Assembly: GCA_946406115.1 (NCBI GenBank)
Contig: OX291557.1
Coordinates: forward strand, 17,888,501 to 17,952,500
Length of the DNA: 64,000 bases
From: Apoda limacodes
Taxonomy: Eukaryota > Arthropoda > Insecta > Lepidoptera > Limacodidae
Reading direction: 5' to 3'
The position numbers and the translations under genes are program-made. The notes under the pieces were generated by a model. It had not been told where the DNA came from, ran no database searches, and saw nothing but the letters and a program-made list of their open reading frames with translations. Positions within the stretch are counted from its first letter, which is position 1; every line of letters begins with the position of its first letter. This document shows, piece after piece, positions 54,442-64,000 of the stretch.

Positions 54442-54656
54442 ACTAGCATTTGCCCTCTTAGGTATAGCTATCGACCATGTAGAATTTATTTATAGTAACC
54501 TGCGGAATTTTTAGGATAAATAGTAGCCATTTCCTTCCTTTTCCGCCACTATTATTATCCATGTGCCAAATTTCAGTTCAATTGGATGCTCCTTTGCGAC
54601 TTGAAGGTAAGTCAAACAATCAAAGTAACCATCGCATATATAATATTAGTGTGGAT
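54442..54656 (-). mobile_element. AAGCTAGT-type short element, diverged, minus
   Basis: Starts ACTAGCATTTGCCCTCTTAG, includes AAATTTCAGTTCAATTGGAT (reverse of the ATCC...TGAAATTTGG core) and ends CATATATAATATTAGTGTGG. An older subfamily of the same group. Confidence 0.6.
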
Positions 54657-55624
54657 TATTTTAAAATAATAAATTTTGAAGAATACAATAATAATATATT
54701 TAATTTTATTGCATTTGGTCATAATTATTTCGCCCACAAAAAGCAATTTATAAAAAACTTTATTATAAATTCGTTTTATTTCACGGTCACTTTGTTAAGA
54801 TTAATTCTGCATTAGTCTTTTTATAACATTTATTACAAATTTTTTAACCTAATTTATAACCGAATTTGAAATGAATGTAGGTTATCTAATTGACCAAGAA
54901 TTAGTTAAAAGACCAATATCGCAAAGCAATAAAAACGAATTTATGCATTTTGTGGTGATGATTAGGATATTACAAAATTATTTTGCAAATGAATACCTAT
55001 TGAATGTTTATGGGTTGATTGCTATAGTAAAAAGCTTTTATTTGATGAATCTATAAATAGGTACTCCTCACATTCTATTATTGTAAATAAAATATGCTAA
55101 GTTGTTATCATGAGGTTATCCTTTATCATTTTTGTGAGCTTAAAGCTCTCTTATAGCATGTAGTTATAGCTAATGACTTTTGTAAATAATTAATATTCAC
55201 TGTACAAAAATAATATTTTTATTTCAATACCAACCCAGAATTGAGCTTAAAATTTAGGCTCTCCTTTAGCTGCGTTTAGAAATCGGTAAGCACTTTGTTG
55301 CAATGTTATCTTACTTTCTCAAGCGTATAACATAATAGTGCTATTATAAGCATATCAGTTCGATAGTTGAGTATCTCGGCCGCCATTTGCTTCGATATTG
55401 CAAAGTTCCTTTAGAAACTTCTCGTCGGAACATTTGCATTAAACGTCGTAGTCGATACAATTGCCGTCGTAAAATGTTTTATTCTACGGCAAATTGCTTT
55501 CAAAATGTATTTCTTTATTCTTGCAGTAGTAACTAACGATTCTTATTTAACTAACTGCTAGTTAAATAGTAATTCCTGTGGTTTTACTCGGCAACAAATC
55601 TATTTCTGTGGAAGCTACTTGAAA
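54657..55624. other. No recognised feature
   Basis: AT-rich. The mixed patch near 55375-55480 (CTCGGCCGCCATTTGC, GTCGTAGTCGATACAATTGCC) is unassigned. Frames at 54561-55056 have no domain. Confidence 0.4.
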
Positions 55625-55735
55625 ACGACATGTGTGAGTCGGTTTTTTTTCTATAATTGAGGAGTATTCGTTAAAATTTGAGGTGCAACAGTTGAATTTA
55701 CTCAGAGGGGTGCGGATTCTTTTGCCACTAAAAAA
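55625..55735 (+). repeat. Short-element fragment with GTGAGTCGG
   Basis: CATGTGTGAGTCGGTTTTTT, TTCTATAATTGAGGAGTATT matches 31043-31085 almost exactly over 35 bases; the rest is decayed. Same subfamily as 30910-31146. Confidence 0.6.
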
Positions 55736-55913
55736 CTATTCCAACGAAACAATTCTTTCAATTCAACTTATTAGCATAAAAGTATTTATATACCTAGCTA
55801 ATATTATTTTTGACTTATATTGAGGGAAGTTTTTATAACTGGTCCAAAAATCGAAATCGCTAAATTTGCCTTTTTGAGAACTGAACCGTTTGCCATCTTT
55901 TTTAGAGTGAGGT

Positions 55914-55957
55914 CTGTGTGTGTGTGTGTGTGTGGTGTGTGTCAGTGTGTATGTATG
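55914..55957 (+). repeat. TG/GT microsatellite
   Basis: A run of GTGTGTGTGTGTGTGTGTG, then GTGTGTGTCAGTGTGTATGT ATGTA. The open frame starting here is low-complexity. Confidence 0.9.
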
Positions 55958-57814
55958 TAAGCCTTTTTTCGATCCTCAATATCACAAAAGCCAATGGACC
56001 ACTTTGTCTCTGTCAATCTATCAAACTATCAATCGATACGGCACGTCATGACTTAGATCGGAAAAGTTTGTTTTTATCGCCGAAAAACTGTTTTTTTAAG
56101 ACGCAAAGAAGTTGCTCGCGCGGTACTTTGGTATCGAACTATTTTCTCTTATATTCTTTGAATCCTGAGGAGTGCAAGTATACCTTTTTTTAGACATAGA
56201 TTTCGGAAATACAGGTTCCCCCGAATTCCGGGGGCTTGGGCTAGCGTTCCGCATACCCTTAGGGTAAAGACGCTGTAACTGCTAAGTTTTCTTAACTAGC
56301 TAAGTTAATATTACATGCTTATTTATATTTTAATTGTAGCGTGTTACAAGTAATAAATATCAATATTTGTACATTTAACGTATTCTAGCCAAAATAAGTT
56401 TTTAGTTTTTAGTAGTTTAGTTCAACATTATACTTTTTACTGGCAATTTTGACCAATGTCAAACCAAATGTCTTAAAACTATATGGCAGAAAAATAAATC
56501 AATCAATGCAATGATTTCCCCAGCCTTTAAAGGCCTATATTCAAAAACATCGCTGAATTCATTCTCTGCTATCCTGTACAGCGTAAACGTGTTTGCGAAA
56601 TATTTCTAAGCAAAAATCACGATTTTGACATTTCAATATCGTTACAGGCGGAGCAGAGCGTGGCATTTGAGGGCCTGCACATACCAGCGGCGCAAATAAC
56701 TTCTATCCAGCCATACTTGAGATATACCAATTTATACATTGTTGCCATTAAACAATTAATCACATTTTCAAATGTGTTGAACAGTTTTAGAGTTCAAATT
56801 TGATTAGGAACCTATTTTTGTAATTTCTATAGTTTGTCTTCGAATGTTTAAAGTTAGAATATGCTAGATATATGGGAAAATGTTTGATGATCGCATTTTA
56901 TTGATCTACTGACTAATAGGTCCGTCATCCGTCATCAGTCGCCTACAAAGGAGTTAAATGTTGCAAATTAATTTTAAATTATTACTAAATCTATCTGCTG
57001 TATAACTTAATCTGTATGTATGCTAATTTAATTTGTAATTAAATGTTGGACACATATCATATATAGAAAATAAATAAAGTGAAAAGTCTTTATACAATTT
57101 CTATTTTTTTTTGATATGTCAAATATTTTTTTTAAATCATAAAAGTTACGTCACTTATAATTAACAATTCAACACATTTATCGATTAATCTAAAGCATAC
57201 AAAGGTGCAGTAATTGTAAGGCCATATTCGTTTATGTCCAAACCGAGTACGCAAACGTTCACACTTTTGCGATACAATTATAATGACGTATTTATGTTAA
57301 CGTTTCGCGTGCACGTTAGATTTAACTTATGAACGTACTTACATTAGTACGTTAGTAAGTTACGTTATTGTAATTTAAGTAACATTGATGGACTTAGATG
57401 TTCTCCGTGTCCAATCCTGGCTTACTGCTTATTATAGTTTGTCCAAAATTGGCAAGGGGTTTATTATTCTGTTCTTTGTTTGGGTTGAACCAACTAACTA
57501 TGACGTTAACCAGCCGTCAAAAATGGGAGATTGTAAGGAAATTTATATCGTCAGCAATTTTTTTAAAGTTAGCTGGTTAAGTTTGCTAAATTTTGACGGG
57601 CCGTTTGTATGTTTTATTAACCAATTATTTTGATCGCTAAAAAAAAATTTATTTAGCATTCGTGAAAGATGAAAGGTTGGTATAAAACCCTTAAAATTTT
57701 TGACAGACCCCTCTGTAATAAATTTTACAATATATTCTCCTATGAATATTTTGACTTTATAAGTCACTAGCAAGTTGTATGTGATGTTCGTAACGAACGT
57801 AATTCCATGACAAA
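55958..57814. other. Unassigned AT-rich stretch
   Basis: No recognised element. Small features: a CCCCC/GGGGG pair around GAATTC at 56218-56235, ACGT-rich words at 57240-57365, and GTTAACCAGC / GCTGGTTAAG inverted words near 57504 and 57572. Confidence 0.35.
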
Positions 57815-57930
57815 GATGTAGTTGGGATATTCGGTGGCTAGACTTGTGCCTCGATAGCTGCATTGGTTCAAGTCCTGGCTCGAGGGTAATCTTTTGACTG
57901 ATCATTGCTATGAAAATATTTATTTACATC
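57815..57930 (+). mobile_element. tRNA-headed SINE, family 2, plus strand
   Basis: Head TAGTTGGGATATTCGGTGGC (box A region) and GGTTCAAGTCCTGGC (box B, 57865-57879), then GAGGGTAATCTTTTGACTGA and GCTATGAAAATATTTATTTA. It is very short, about 115 bases. The last block is shared with 47373-47498. The 120-codon minus-strand frame across it is not a gene. Confidence 0.7.
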
Positions 57931-58244
57931 AACAAAGTATTCTTACTTTTTCTTTTACTCGACACCTTAAGCAACAAAATGTAGCAATAATCTTAAGTAA
58001 AAGTTAAACTTGCATTTATTTCTCGTGATGCTTCCAGCTTAAAAACGTGTCACAAATCAAGTCACGTCATCTTCTGGTTCGTGACAAATAAATTTTCTCT
58101 GAGAGAGGTTCCTTCGCATACTCTATGTCACGTATCGATCATCAACATAGATAAACTTTGTATTTCACCACGTATAAATTAATGGAGAGCAGGCTTATCT
58201 CTCACGCAAGAGACTACTGTGTAAGTAGTAACTTACCTTATCCA

Positions 58245-58450
58245 TTGTACGTTCTACTGTAGGGGCATAGGCCTTTCCTTGGAGATAGGAGGGTTAGGCC
58301 ATATAGTTCACCACGCTGCTGTTGTCGAGGGAGTGGCTTGACTTAAAAACTGCTGCTTTATGACAACAGCCAGGACTAACGGTTTAATAAGCCCTCCGAA
58401 ACACGGAAAAGCTCAGAAAAATAGGCCATAGGCCGGTTACTGACAGTGCC
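58245..58450 (-). repeat. RTE-like 3-prime UTR, minus strand
   Basis: Plus text TACTGTAGGGGCATAGGCCT, GAGGGTTAGGCCATATAGTT, CACCACGCTGCTG, then GCCCTCCGAAACACGGAAAA and ACTGACAGTGCCATACG. Reversed, it contains the CAGCGTGGTGAACT...AGGCCTATGCCCCTACAGT tail also seen at 19085 and 39360, with more of its upstream part. Confidence 0.6.
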
Positions 58451-58534
58451 ATACGTTGTTTAAGCTCGCATACCGTTTTCGATTACTAAAACTATTATAT
58501 TGCATAAAACTGCTTCTACAATCCATATTATCCA

Positions 58535-58900
58535 TACTTATATTACAAATGCGAAAGTGAGTTTAGATTGCGAAACAGAACCAAAACGTATCTATACATA
58601 TAATATGCTTTGTCCTGAATGACTGATGGATCAACGCACAGCTTAAACCGCTCATTGTAGAGACCTGAAACTTGAAGGGTGTGTTCATTGTATGATGTAG
58701 GCATCCGATAAGAAAGGATTTTCCCGAAATCCTACAAAAGTTGAAAAAGGGGGGCAAAGTTTGTATGGGACAGCGTGATTCCTTGGTCCAATCTCATTCA
58801 ATTTGCATAAACCTGTTTTAACGGAATTGGTGGAAGACGTGTTTCATATTTTATTGAAATTCATCCCCTAACGGGGTTAAAAAGGGGTAAAAATTTATTT
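58535..58900 (+). repeat. GGGTGTGTTC...ATGATGTAGGCATCC short element
   Basis: Opens TACAAATGCGAAAGTGAG, then AAGGGTGTGTTCATTGTATG, ATGTAGGCATCCGATAAGAA, AGGATTTTCCCGAAATCCTA, AAAGGGGGGCAAAGTTTGTA, and near the right end CCCCTAACGGGGTTAAAAAG. The order matches a lepidopteran non-autonomous repeat by recall. The head resembles the AATATTATAAATGCGAAAG start of the AAGCTAGT group. Confidence 0.55.
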
Positions 58901-59035
58901 TAGCGGTCATTTGATATCAATACTCCTGAGTGCTTTTGATTTAAATTACATTTTATTTTGACACATTTTTGACAACTCAATTCGATTTTATTCAAAAAAG
59001 GTAAAACTCACTCAAAAACATAAGCAAATCTTCTT

Positions 59036-59329
59036 CTATACTATAAATGTATATTAATATTATATAGCTTAGAGTTTGTTTGTTTGTTTGAACGCGCTAG
59101 AAGGAAGGAACAAACAAGATTTTTAAAGAGATAGAGAATGACATAGGCTAATTTTTACTCTGGAAAATTTGAAATTTTTCGTAGGAATAATTATAACCGA
59201 CCTCCACGTGAATGAACTATAGCTATAAACAGCTCAAGCAAATTTTCGTACTATAATCAAGGAGTTGCTGTAGAAATCCCACACCGATAACCGAATTTAG
59301 CGCAGGCGGAACCGCTGGCAAAAGCTAGT
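59036..59329 (+). mobile_element. AAGCTAGT-type short element, first of a direct pair
   Basis: Contains GAGTTTGTTTGTTTGTTTG, GAGATAGAGAATGACATAGG, GAATGAACTATAGCTATAAA, AATCAAGGAGTTGCTG and ends AGGCGGAACCGCTGGCAAAA GCTAGT (two parts). The terminus is intact. Confidence 0.8.
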
Positions 59330-59620
59330 TAAAACTCTAAATGCGAAAGTGAGTTTGTTAGTCTGTCCTTCACGTCGTAATGCACCTAATTGAGCTGAAA
59401 TTTGGCACAGAGATAGTTAAAGAGACAAAGATCGACATAGGCTCTTTTTGTCCCAGAATATAGAAAGGGTCCCACAGGAATAACTGTTAACGTATCTACG
59501 TAGCCACAGCTGCACCTTGCTGTAGCAAACTTTGACTTTTGAAAATAATCAAGGACTTGCCGTAGTAACCTACGCTGATACCCGAATTTAGCGCGAGCGT
59601 AGCCGTTGGCAAACGCTACT
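59330..59620 (+). mobile_element. AAGCTAGT-type short element, second of a direct pair
   Basis: Begins directly after the terminus of the first: AACTCTAAATGCGAAAGTGA, then GAGCTGAAATTTGGCACAGA, AGATCGACATAGGCTCTTTT, AACTGTTAACGTATCTACGT, and ends GAGCGTAGCCGTTGGCAAAC GCTACT (two parts). It differs from the first copy throughout, so this is not a recent tandem duplication. Confidence 0.75.
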
Positions 59621-61010
59621 ATTTAGTACTTGCGTTTATCACAAGCACAAAGGCCTTGTCACATGACGATTTATTCTTGAAACAAAGGTGTGAATTAACA
59701 TATTAAATTACGGTTCTCGCTTATATTTTTTTTCTTGATTTATTAACAATCATCTTTTCATAATTAGCATCCTTGAATTCTACATTGAAATAATAGCTTA
59801 TTAAATGGTGATAAACATAATTTCTGTAATTTGTTTACTAATACTAATAGAACGTAATAGTTAAGAAAACTTGTTATAGTTAATTACTAGAAAAGTAATT
59901 TGATTAATTACAATTACAACAGTCTTGTGCAAGTTGTATATCTGTTGATATTTGTGTAATTAAGGATGTGGATATTCATATTAAACGTTAATTAGGTTAA
60001 GTATAGTTAAATAATTTAGCGTTGCAAATTTTAAATTAGTCGTTAAAAAATACACATACTGTATATGTGTGTGTCTTATATATACCATTAGTGTGTTTTT
60101 ATTTTGTACATGATGTTCGTCAGTTAATATAATAATTTTAATATCAAAAATAAAACATTTTTTGGCTTTGTTATTTGACAACTTCTGCTGTATGTTAACT
60201 ACTTTTTAAAACTGAAATTTAACAAGAGAAGGATAATTTATTTAATTCCTACTTTTAATAATAATTTTACTAATTTATTTAATGGATCTCTGACTTAAAT
60301 GTTATTTTAATCAAGTGCAAATTAATTTCATATATATGTATACACTTATGTTTTTAAGAATATTGGGTTAATATCAAGATAGAAACCAAACCTAGAAAAC
60401 AGTTAGAATACTTAAATATGTTAGTTAAATCACCAAATTTAGAAACCGATATTTTTTTTAATAAATGTTTTATTAGGCTTTAATACAAAAATATTGAACA
60501 CCATCTATCAACTTTTTCTACATAGTTGTTTTGGCTTTCGTTGTCACATTGTATTGCACCAACATAATTCCTGTAGATCTCACGCATACCAAAACGAAAG
60601 TCTTTTAATTACTTCTTGTCACCTCAAATTTATTAAATTGTCGAGTTTGAGCGATGGCGTAAGACTTTCGCTTGCCGAGCTTAGCTGCAATTGTTAAGCG
60701 ACTATTACAGCGGATTATATCTCGTTAGCGAACTTATCCATTGTGAAGGTATGAGAGTATGAAATAACATCTCGAGAAAAATTGTTAGGGATTTCATCTT
60801 TCTCTCTTTTGTTTATCTGTTGGTTAAATTGTTGTGTAATCATTATAAGTATTTGATTAATTATTTTATGTATTTATGTTATAATAACTACTTAATGTTA
60901 TAAATGTGAAAGTTTGTTTGTTAGTTTTCTCACTCAGTCTTTAACACAGTAACGGAGCCACGGGTCGATGTTATATTTTGCACTTAGATAGTTCCCCCCG
61001 CTCCGTTTCA
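59621..61010. other. No recognised feature
   Basis: AT-rich. AACGAAAGTCT (60592) and AGACTTTCGCTT (60662) are inverted words. GTTATAAATGTGAAAGTTTG at 60898-60917 may be the bare head of another short element. Confidence 0.4.
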
Positions 61011-61507
61011 TTTACTGTCTTGTGGCAAAATTGATTTTCGTGAGAACTCTCATCGGGAATAAGAAATAACATTTGTCACTCTTTGGCCCATTAAGAGAAT
61101 AGAGAATTGTCATTTGTTTTTAACTTTTGCTGATTTAACACTCTTAAATTTCGTAGTCATGATCTCAAGCTGAATACCTTTGTCTCGTTCTCCAAAATCC
61201 TTAAAAAGATATTTTATTAACATTTAATCTTATTTGAGGCTATTTGCATAAAAAACAAGAATCGTGTATAACATTTAAACTATACAATTTAATAGAAAAC
61301 TGGCACAATGTAGGCCTAGATATTTATTTCTAGAAAATGTTTTCTTTCATTGTGTTTGATTAGTAAGTATTAAAAATAAGTAAGGAATTCGTTTGTATGA
61401 AGCACTTTGCGATACGTATTCTCTTAATGGGCCCAAGAGTGACAAAGGATATTTATAATTCCCATCGACAGTTCCCACAGACATCAAATTTGTCGCAAGA
61501 TAGTAAT
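61011..61507. mobile_element. 497-bp element with about 90-bp inverted ends
   Basis: Left arm 61011-61101: TTTACTGTCTTGTGGCAAAA, GAACTCTCATCGGGAAT, TTTGTCACTCTTTGGCCCAT, TAAGAGAATA. The right arm 61417-61507 is its reverse complement at roughly five bases in six (TATTCTCTTAATGGGCCCAA, GAGTGACAAAGG, ATTCCCATCGACAGTTCCCA, TTTGTCGCAAGATAGTAA). The interior, about 315 bases, has no coding frame. A MITE-like or foldback element; target duplication not clear. Confidence 0.8.
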
Positions 61508-63734
61508 TATGCTTTTGGCTAACTTAAAATTATTTTTATTGGAGGCATCATAGTCTATTTTTTTTCTGAAGCCCTGTCAGCACAAACTAATTTAGATTTT
61601 TAACTCTTTTTCAATATATCTTTGTTAACAGTAGTTACCAAATACAGTGATATCGTCCATTTAACCCATGAGGTGTCAAACAAGTTTCCAATTTTATTGT
61701 GCCTACCACGTGTGGATACCGTAAATAGCAAAAATAAAACTTTATAGCCACTTTCATAAAAAAGAGTTTTTATGAGGCATAAAAGCTTCAGTTACTTTAT
61801 GATGTAAATAAATAGAATATTGAAAAAATAAAAGCATTAAATTCTCTTTATTTTCATTATTATTATTATATATATATATATATAATAGGCTGTTTTTGTG
61901 AAGTGAATTTCACAGAAGCTTTCTTTATAGTGTGGTAATTAAGGTAGTCGACAAGTTGTACGCCAATGCCGGATAGCTTAATAGCAAAGTAAAATAGGGT
62001 GGCAATGCTGAAAGGATATTTTTTGCCATTTCTGATAAATCGTTTACGTAATGTTCGGCATTATATCTCATGTTATACCAAACAAATTGACATTAAGTTG
62101 AGCTCCAACCTATCTTACGGTAAAAACCAAATCAAAATCCGTTCAGTACTACTTGCGTGATGCCACAACACACACCGTGACAAAAATTTAAAAAAATATT
62201 CTTGGGTTTAGAAAGTTATAAATATACTTTTAACCCTCAGTTAAGATTAAGATATTCTAACCCTGCCGTTTGCATAAAATAAACACTTTATAGAATAATT
62301 TTTCTATTAACTAAATTTGAGACTATTAATTTAAATCTTATCAATAACTTTAATCGAAGTCTTATTAATGAATTAAATTTTTCATTTCGATAAAATTTGT
62401 GGTCGTGCGATGAAGATATCGTTCATCTGTAATGATGATTAAAGGGAATTTATTTAAGATCGTATGCAGTAACATACATTAAAGTTTAATACATTGATTT
62501 CAATGTGCAATTAATTTAAATTGAAAGTAAATTAATATGGATGTTTGTATGACAGTAAACATTTGAATCTAATTAAATAAATATTATTAAGAAGACATGT
62601 TGGTGTGTTTTGTCAATGTTCTTTTTTCAGGTTTAGTCATTAACCGACAAAGTACAAATGCAGTCCATTAATCGAAGTCAAATGTATACTATGTAATTGC
62701 CTTTTACAGACCCGTCAAATTTTGATAATCATTACTTTTGTTGGAAAAAGTATATATTTTAGTAAGCACTATTTCAATTTACGTAAAAAAGATTTATCCC
62801 TAAACGTAGATGATAGGGGATTGATTTTTTACTCACTGAAATTTCAATTCTGAACCGATTCTTTTGAAACTTATCTTAATCTTTCAGCAGCTATGTAGTG
62901 TTTGGGCTCATCAATTCATCTTGAAGAGAACTTTAGACTTAGCATTTAGGCAGGCCTACCCGTTATCCATAAAAATAAAAAAAAAAACTTTTTTTTATCA
63001 ATTCTGCGCTTCGTGGACAATTTGATCATTTAAGCAGTATTTAAAAGATACAAAAAAATCATTTAATTAATGATGCGAAAAGTTTATTAAAAAAGAAAAG
63101 TCGCGGATAAGAGCTAGCAATGACATAGATACACATAAAAGCCAATAGTTACGTATATGCATCTTATTGCAAAATAAGCAGCAATTGCAAAATTTTGTAC
63201 ATTTAATGGCTACTAAAACTGTCTAATTTACTTAATAAAACTTATATTAGTGAAAGGAAATGAACAAGAAACAATAATCATTAATAGCGTAGTATCTGAT
63301 TTCGTCATATTATGCTAAAAAACTCGTAATAAAATACTTTTCTTTACATAAGACATTATCCGGTTCGGCAGATAAATCATGGTGTCATCATTTTGTGACT
63401 ACGTATAAAATTCTACAGTCGTTATTACTGGGGGTAATTACGAGGGAAGCTGGCCACTGTGCCAGTGTTCCCATCTCCAAGAGAAAGTATATATCTACCT
63501 ATTAAAGTTGATTATGGTTTTACGCGACATTGTTAAGAAGGAAGGACATCCTTAATGGTATGAAATATAAAAATTAATAGAATATACATCCAATATGATT
63601 TATAGCGGATACGTCTTTTAAACAGTTAATTGTTGAAAGTTTTTGTATTAATCAATATAAAAAGGTCATTTTAATTTTGCCAAATGCTATTGGTAATATA
63701 CTGCTATGGTACATAAGATCAAAAAATATTTATA
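61508..63734. other. Unassigned AT-rich stretch
   Basis: An AT microsatellite lies at 61864-61886. Otherwise no recognised repeat, no inverted ends and no credible coding frame. Confidence 0.4.
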
Positions 63735-64000
63735 ACTAGATTTTGCCATCGGCTCCGCCCGCTCTAAATTCGGCTATCGACATCAACCTCTTAATTATAC
63801 TAATGAAGTTTGCTATAGTAAGCCATAGCTGTAGCTTTGTTCATTTATTGCCATTTATTCCAGCTGAAACTTTTAAATTTTTCGGGATAAAAAGTATCCT
63901 ATGTCTTTCCCCGGGACTCTTAAACTATCTCCATAACCAATTTCATCTAAATCTGTGCAGCGATTAAGGCGTGAAGAGGTAACAAACATACTGGCTGGCA
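63735..64000 (-). mobile_element. AAGCTAGT-type short element, cut by the window end
   Basis: Starts ACTAGATTTTGCCATCGGCT, then CCGCTCTAAATTCGGCTATC, GCCATAGCTGTAGCTTTG, TTTTTCGGGATAAAAAGTAT and AGCGATTAAGGCGTGAAGAG. The family's opening end would lie just beyond 64000. Confidence 0.8.

Noticed and set aside
56218..56235. Perfect palindrome at CCCCCGAATTCCGGGGG
   Set aside because: The arms are C5/G5 around a GAATTC-containing centre, but the sequence is not an exact palindrome and has no context.
57543..57905. 120-codon minus-strand open frame
   Set aside because: It begins inside the family 2 SINE and continues through AT-rich DNA; the residues show no domain.
1..64000. Endogenous virus or horizontally acquired bacterial system
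   Set aside because: No capsid, envelope, polymerase, toxin or bacterial operon features were found; the only polymerase relics are non-LTR retrotransposon reverse transcriptases.

Overview
This is an AT-rich stretch of an animal nuclear genome, almost certainly from a moth or butterfly (Lepidoptera). The assignment rests on many interspersed repeats of kinds I recall from lepidopteran genomes. They include short elements ending in an AAGCTAGT-type terminus, tRNA-headed SINEs with a TATTTATTT tail, elements running from a GCGAGTCGGACTCG-type head to a GGAACCCTAAAAA end, and RTE-like and Jockey/CR1-like non-LTR retrotransposon relics. No library was searched, so family labels come from recalled consensus motifs and from matches between copies inside the window.

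I find no intact protein-coding gene and no true tRNA or rRNA gene. Every long open frame is either part of a decayed retrotransposon or chance reading of repeat or AT-rich DNA. The window therefore reads as intergenic or deep intronic sequence. Two weak non-repeat coding candidates are listed with low confidence: a possible two-exon small ORF near 32.4 kb and a 48-codon ORF near 27.5 kb.

Layout. 0-5 kb: a diverged pair of 150-bp repeats, a composite short element with perfect 18-bp inverted ends, and a non-LTR endonuclease relic (3.6-4.4 kb, minus strand). 5-12 kb: short interspersed elements, a 231-bp MITE with 62-bp inverted ends, and an RTE reverse transcriptase relic. 12-17.5 kb: a SINE-rich cluster with nested short elements and the first member of a 122-132-bp TA-flanked MITE family. 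17.5-25 kb: mostly unassigned DNA, one complete short element at 19.7-20.1 kb and a second reverse transcriptase relic at 23 kb. 25-30 kb: a foldback element with 80-bp arms, hairpins, and a nearly identical 687-bp tandem duplication. 30-47 kb: short elements, SINEs, a retrotransposon 3-prime end (38.5-39.3 kb), a nested AGCTAA-rich insertion, and a possible LTR relic. 47-64 kb: a CpG-rich patch, repeated LINE 3-prime ends, a 407-bp MITE cleanly inserted in an RTE relic with its 3-bp target duplication visible, a 497-bp element with about 90-bp inverted ends, and long AT-rich stretches.

The genes do not form a pathway. What the sequence records is a history of transposition, nesting, decay and one recent segmental duplication. 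The best-supported items are the tandem duplication, the nested 407-bp MITE with a readable empty site, and the TA-flanked MITE family.
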